A stretch of 64,000 nucleotides of DNA from Flavobacterium collinsii (GTDB taxonomy: Bacteria > Bacteroidota > Bacteroidia > Flavobacteriales > Flavobacteriaceae): positions 1 through 64,000 of the forward strand of contig NZ_CADCST010000086.1 in NCBI RefSeq assembly GCF_902804485.1, given 5' to 3'. Positions 60,600-64,000 of the stretch are shown one piece after another (the stretch's first letter is position 1; each line of letters begins with the position of its first letter). Below the pieces are notes generated by a model. The model did not search any database and was not told the DNA's origin. It was given only the letters and a program-made list of their open reading frames with translations. The translations under genes and the position numbers were made by a program.

Positions 60600-63152
60600 T
60601 TATTTCGCAGCTTCTATTTTTGCTTTTACTTCGGCTTCTGTTCCTTCAAAAACTTCTGTAGTAGTTTTACCGTTTTCGGTTTTGGTTACAGTTCCCACTG
60701 TGACCCCATTAACTGTAGACAAGTTAACTTCTACTCTCTTTTTACTATATTTTGTAGTATCAAAACAATCTGTTTTTTGGTGAACGTATTTTCCGTTAGC
60801 ATCATAATGTGCCAGACATTTTGCTGTTTCTTCGGCAGAACATCCTTTTTCTTTACACATTTTAGCACATTCTTCTTTACTCATCTTCGAGAAATCTCCA
60901 CATTTAGAATCTCCTCCAAGGTGGATTTCCATTTTTTTACAACAGGAACCTTTTTCGGTCATTCCTGAAGACGAATGCCCTTCTCCTAAAATAGGTGCAA
61001 TTACCAAGCCGATCAAACAAGTCAGTTTAATCAAGATATTCATAGAAGGACCTGAAGTATCTTTAAACGGGTCTCCAACTGTATCTCCTGTTACTGCTGC
61101 TTTGTGCGCATCAGAACCTTTATACGTCATTTCACCATTAATTAACACTCCGGCTTCAAATGATTTTTTAGCATTGTCCCAGGCACCACCAGCATTGTTT
61201 TGAAAAACAGCCCAAAGTACTCCGGACACCGTTACTCCAGCCATATATCCTCCTAACATTTCAGCTATTAGCTGATTGTTGTCTGCATAAACTAGTTTCC
61301 CTAATAATACAATTGCAATCGGGAAACCAATAGTTAGAATTCCCGGAAGCATCATTTCGCGCAAAGCTGCCTTTGTCGAAATTTCGACACATTTACCATA
61401 TTCAGGTTTTCCTGTTCCTTCCATAATTCCAGGAATCTCCTTAAACTGACGACGTACTTCGTATACCATATCCATCGCTGCTTTTCCAACAGAATTCATC
61501 GCCAATGCTGAGAAAACTACAGGGATCATTCCACCTACAAACAACATAGCCAAAACTGGTGCTTTGAAAATATTGATTCCGTCAATTCCGGTAAAAGTTA
61601 CATAAGCTGCAAATAGAGCCAAAGACGTTAAAGCCGCTGAGGCAATAGCAAATCCTTTTCCGGTTGCTGCGGTAGTATTACCCACTGAATCTAAAATATC
61701 TGTTCGGGTACGAACTTCTTTTGGTAATTCACTCATTTCAGCGATTCCTCCGGCGTTATCTGAAATTGGTCCGAAAGCATCGATTGCCAATTGCATGGCC
61801 GTAGTAGCCATCATTGCAGAAGCTGCCAAGGCAACTCCATAAAATCCTGCTAAAGCATAAGAAATCCAGATAGCAGCCGCAAATAATAAAACAGTTGGGA
61901 AAGTCGAAATCATTCCGGTCGCCAAACCTGCAATCACATTTGTTCCCGCTCCTGTTGATGATTTTTGCACAATTGCCATAACCGGTTTTGTTCCTAATCC
62001 GGTATAATATTCTGTTACTGATGAAATAGCTCCTCCAACCACTAATCCAACCAATGTGGCATAAAAAACACGCATTGATGAAATATCTTTAGCCCCTTCT
62101 CCAAAAAAGCTCATCTGCATGGTTTCCGGCAGCATATGTTGTACTAAAAAAAAGCAGGCAATTGCGGTTAAAACAATTGAAACCCAATTTCCTATATTTA
62201 GTGCTTTTTGTACCTGTGCTTCTTTGGCATTATCATCGGATATTTTTACCAGCGTCGTTCCAATAATCGAGAATAGAATTCCGAAACCGGCAATTGCCAT
62301 TGGAAGTAAAATTGGTCCGATTCCACCAAAGGCATCCTGAATATTGCCTCCCATATCTTTAATCACATAGTTTCCTAAAACCATTGCGGCCAGAACTGTT
62401 GCTACATACGAACCAAATAAATCAGCTCCCATACCGGCAACGTCTCCTACGTTATCTCCTACGTTATCGGCAATTGTAGCTGGATTACGAGGGTCATCTT
62501 CCGGAATTCCGGCTTCTACTTTACCTACCAAATCGGCACCAACATCGGCAGCTTTGGTGTAAATTCCACCACCTACTCTGGCAAACAAAGCAATAGATTC
62601 GGCACCAAGTGAAAAACCTGCCAGTGTTTCCAGAACAACCGTCATGGTTTCGGTATCTTTCCATACGCCTCCTGATAAAATATTAAAGAAGATAATAAAG
62701 AAACCAGTAAGTCCTAACACTGCTAAACCTGCAACGCCAAGTCCCATTACGGTTCCTCCGCCAAACGAAACTTTCAAAGCCTGTGGTAAACTCGTACGAG
62801 CAGCCTGTGTTGTTCTAACATTCGTTTTTGTCGCTATTTTCATCCCGATATTACCGGCATAAGCTGAAAATAAGGCTCCAAATATAAAAGCGACTACTAT
62901 TAATAAATGCGTTTTAACTCCCGGAATAAAAGTAATTCCGGCCAATGCAATACTGGCAATAATTACAAAAATGGTCAATAATTTATATTCTGCTTTTAAA
63001 AAGGCGAGGGCTCCCTCGTAAATGTGTTCTGAAATCTCTTTCATCTTTCCGTCGCCCGCATCTTGTTTTAAAACCCAAGCCCTTTTTATTCCCATGAAAA
63101 GTAATCCTAAAATTGCCATAACGATTGGCAAATAAATCATAAATGCATTCAT
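60600..63152 (-). CDS. hppA: Membrane ion-translocating pyrophosphatase with Cys-rich tail
   Basis: Residues 1-about 725 are a 16-helix membrane pyrophosphatase. They include YTKAADVGADLVGKVEAGIPE and DDPRNPATIADNVGDNVGDVAGMGADLFGS (shown here in parts) for Mg-PPi, and GNTTAATGKG with Ala where K+-independent enzymes have Lys, so it is K+-dependent and may pump Na+ or H+. Then comes a roughly 124-residue soluble tail (about 727-850) with eight Cys (SCCKK, SKC, EEC, KMC, KGC, AKC, TDC) followed by a beta-rich VEVNLSTVNGVTVGTVTKT. The tail is not part of classic HppA. A soluble pyrophosphatase gene is next upstream on the same strand. Confidence 0.93.
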   Translation of the reverse strand: MNAFMIYLPIVMAILGLLFMGIKRAWVLKQDAGDGKMKEISEHIYEGALAFLKAEYKLLTIFVIIASIALAGITFIPGVKTHLLIVVAFIFGALFSAYAGNIGMKIATKTNVRTTQAARTSLPQALKVSFGGGTVMGLGVAGLAVLGLTGFFIIFFNILSGGVWKDTETMTVVLETLAGFSLGAESIALFARVGGGIYTKAADVGADLVGKVEAGIPEDDPRNPATIADNVGDNVGDVAGMGADLFGSYVATVLAAMVLGNYVIKDMGGNIQDAFGGIGPILLPMAIAGFGILFSIIGTTLVKISDDNAKEAQVQKALNIGNWVSIVLTAIACFFLVQHMLPETMQMSFFGEGAKDISSMRVFYATLVGLVVGGAISSVTEYYTGLGTKPVMAIVQKSSTGAGTNVIAGLATGMISTFPTVLLFAAAIWISYALAGFYGVALAASAMMATTAMQLAIDAFGPISDNAGGIAEMSELPKEVRTRTDILDSVGNTTAATGKGFAIASAALTSLALFAAYVTFTGIDGINIFKAPVLAMLFVGGMIPVVFSALAMNSVGKAAMDMVYEVRRQFKEIPGIMEGTGKPEYGKCVEISTKAALREMMLPGILTIGFPIAIVLLGKLVYADNNQLIAEMLGGYMAGVTVSGVLWAVFQNNAGGAWDNAKKSFEAGVLINGEMTYKGSDAHKAAVTGDTVGDPFKDTSGPSMNILIKLTCLIGLVIAPILGEGHSSSGMTEKGSCCKKMEIHLGGDSKCGDFSKMSKEECAKMCKEKGCSAEETAKCLAHYDANGKYVHQKTDCFDTTKYSKKRVEVNLSTVNGVTVGTVTKTENGKTTTEVFEGTEAEVKAKIEAAK

Positions 63153-63216
63153 AATCTAGTAATGGTTTTTTGGTTAATAGTTAAAAGTCAATAAACTAAC
63201 TCAAACGAATTTAAAC

Positions 63217-63255
63217 AAAAAAGCAATACTCCTGACGGTAGTATTGCTTTTTTTA
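63217..63255 (-). terminator. Terminator between ppa and hppA
   Basis: AAAAAAGCAATACT and complement AGTATTGCTTTTTT (63217-63230, 63240-63253) with a nine-base loop. On the minus strand it follows ppa, so hppA likely has separate transcription. Confidence 0.85.
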
Positions 63256-63274
63256 TAATTGGGCGGCTTATAAA

Positions 63275-63805
63275 TTATTTAATGCTAAATAATCCTTCCG
63301 GTTTGTTTTCAATATCATCAAAACGTTTTGTACACTCAGCGATAATTGCAAATGCTTCGTTTACATCTCCCCAGCCTTCTACATCTACTTGTTTGTTTTC
63401 AAGATCTTTGTATACCTGGAAGAAATGCTCGATTTCTTTTAATAAGTGTCCGTTGATATCAGAAAGATCATTTAATGAATTCCAGATTGGATCAGAAACT
63501 GGTACACAAATAATTTTTTCGTCTGGTCCTTTATCATCTGCCATGTGGAAAACTCCAATTGGCTTTACTTCCATAACACATCCTGGAAAAGTTGGTTCAT
63601 TTACTAAAACCAATACATCAAGAGGGTCACCATCAAGAGCTAAAGTTTCCGGAATAAATCCGTAATCAGCCGGATACATCATTGAAGAGAATAACATTCT
63701 GTCGAAACGCATTCTTTTAATTTCAAAATCGTACTCGTATTTATTTCTGCTTCCTCTTGGTATTTCGATCAACACATCGAAAGTTGTTAGTTTGTCTGCG
63801 GTCAT
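63275..63805 (-). CDS. ppa: Soluble inorganic pyrophosphatase
   Basis: This 176-residue family I enzyme has EIPRGSRNKYEYD, DYGFIPETLALDGDPLDVLVL (the DxDPxD metal site) and KIICVPVSD. It hydrolyses pyrophosphate, here next to a membrane pyrophosphatase that conserves the energy. A -7 TACTTTTG lies 35 bases upstream. Length and motifs are standard. Confidence 0.95.
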   Translation of the reverse strand: MTADKLTTFDVLIEIPRGSRNKYEYDFEIKRMRFDRMLFSSMMYPADYGFIPETLALDGDPLDVLVLVNEPTFPGCVMEVKPIGVFHMADDKGPDEKIICVPVSDPIWNSLNDLSDINGHLLKEIEHFFQVYKDLENKQVDVEGWGDVNEAFAIIAECTKRFDDIENKPEGLFSIK

Positions 63806-63839
63806 TTTCGTTTTTTATTGTTTCTATAATTTCGACTGC

Positions 63840-63870
63840 AAAAGTAACTAAAGAATCCCTTTTTACAATA
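63840..63870 (-). promoter_or_regulatory. Promoter of ppa
   Basis: On the minus strand ATTG (63870-63867), 19 bases, TACTTTTG (63847-63840): full -7 match, one mismatch at -33. Confidence 0.55.
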
Positions 63871-63915
63871 AAAAACTGCATTTATCTATGTACTTTTCTT
63901 TTAAAAAACAGTGAG

Positions 63916-64000
63916 TTAATAGGTAATCTTTCTATTTCTTTTGTTTAGATAATAATGCCAAAGTAAATAGGTGGCATAAGACCGATACGGACTCCATTGT
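63916..64000 (-). CDS. DNA-3-methyladenine glycosylase AlkA-like, C-terminus only
   Basis: On the minus strand, in the frame from 63999 to the TAA at 63918-63916, 27 residues read QWSPYRSYATYLLWHYYL then NKRNRKITY. W-x-PYRS-x-A-x-YLW is the C-terminal signature of HhH-GPD 3-methyladenine glycosylases of the AlkA type. The rest of the gene is beyond the window edge. Confidence 0.65.
   Translation of the reverse strand, partial: QWSPYRSYATYLLWHYYLNKRNRKITY

Noticed and set aside
63757..63948. 63-codon plus-strand frame across the ppa start
   Set aside because: It overlaps ppa, its promoter and the end of the glycosylase gene antisense, and has no family features.
1..64000. CRISPR arrays, insertion sequences, tRNA and rRNA genes
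   Set aside because: No regularly spaced short repeats, transposase-like frames, cloverleafs or rRNA stretches were seen. The direct repeats at 4814 and 32528 have only two copies each.

Overview
The window looks like a Flavobacterium-type member of the Bacteroidota. It is AT-rich, its promoters fit the Bacteroidota pattern (TTTG, about 19 bases, TAnnTTTG), Shine-Dalgarno sites are absent, and it carries gldA of gliding motility, several TonB-dependent outer-membrane receptors, a GLPGLI protein, DUF4374 and DUF4153 proteins, and REP-like intergenic repeats. I see no rRNA or tRNA gene, no insertion sequence and no CRISPR array.

Layout. 1-4.8 kb: the end of an unknown gene, an outer-membrane barrel, gldA and an outer-membrane receptor. 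5.2-10.3 kb (minus): receptor, DUF4374 lipoprotein and PepSY membrane protein, matching the XusABC xenosiderophore system, with AGAATAAT dyads upstream that resemble an iron operator. 10.4-14.2 kb: a PLP decarboxylase, a symporter and a methyltransferase. 14.3-20.3 kb (minus): metF, a four-helix-bundle gene and a MetH split into two genes, behind a SAM-I riboswitch. 20.6-29.6 kb (minus): a sulfate-assimilation operon (permease, APS reductase, CysD, CysN, sulfite reductase with a HEPN tail, two siroheme enzymes, ferredoxin-NADP reductase). 29.8-31.1 kb: a second permease and an Rrf2 regulator with four cysteines. 31.3-45.9 kb: metZ, an OsmC protein, thrA (aspartokinase/homoserine dehydrogenase), metX behind a second SAM-I riboswitch, a homoserine dehydrogenase paralogue, metY, a 948-residue TonB receptor, and metK behind a SAM-II riboswitch of the long-loop kind. 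46.5-60.3 kb: a large unknown repeat protein between two copies of an intergenic element, an M28 peptidase, a DUF4153 membrane protein, a secreted protein, a TonB receptor with a GLPGLI protein, and a deoxynucleoside kinase. 60.6-63.8 kb: a membrane pyrophosphatase with a cysteine-rich tail and a soluble pyrophosphatase. The last 85 bases are the C-terminus of an AlkA-like glycosylase.

The genes from 14 to 46 kb form one programme: sulfate to sulfide, sulfide onto acetylhomoserine, homocysteine to methionine, methionine to SAM. Its regulation is the most striking thing here. Besides three SAM riboswitches, three very short reading frames rich in Met and/or Cys codons lie directly before intrinsic terminators: 41071-40991 (26 codons, 7 Met and 4 Cys), 37718-37617 (33 codons, 3 Cys among the last five) and 44344-44279 (21 codons, 4 Met and 2 Cys). 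In each, a stretch at or near the end of the leader frame can pair with an arm of the terminator, as in ribosome-mediated attenuation. Two of the leaders are followed by unrecognised 62- and 66-residue proteins that share a C-terminal tail. I propose these as a set of methionine- and cysteine-tRNA-sensing attenuators, including one that controls an outer-membrane transporter. This is inferred from sequence only.
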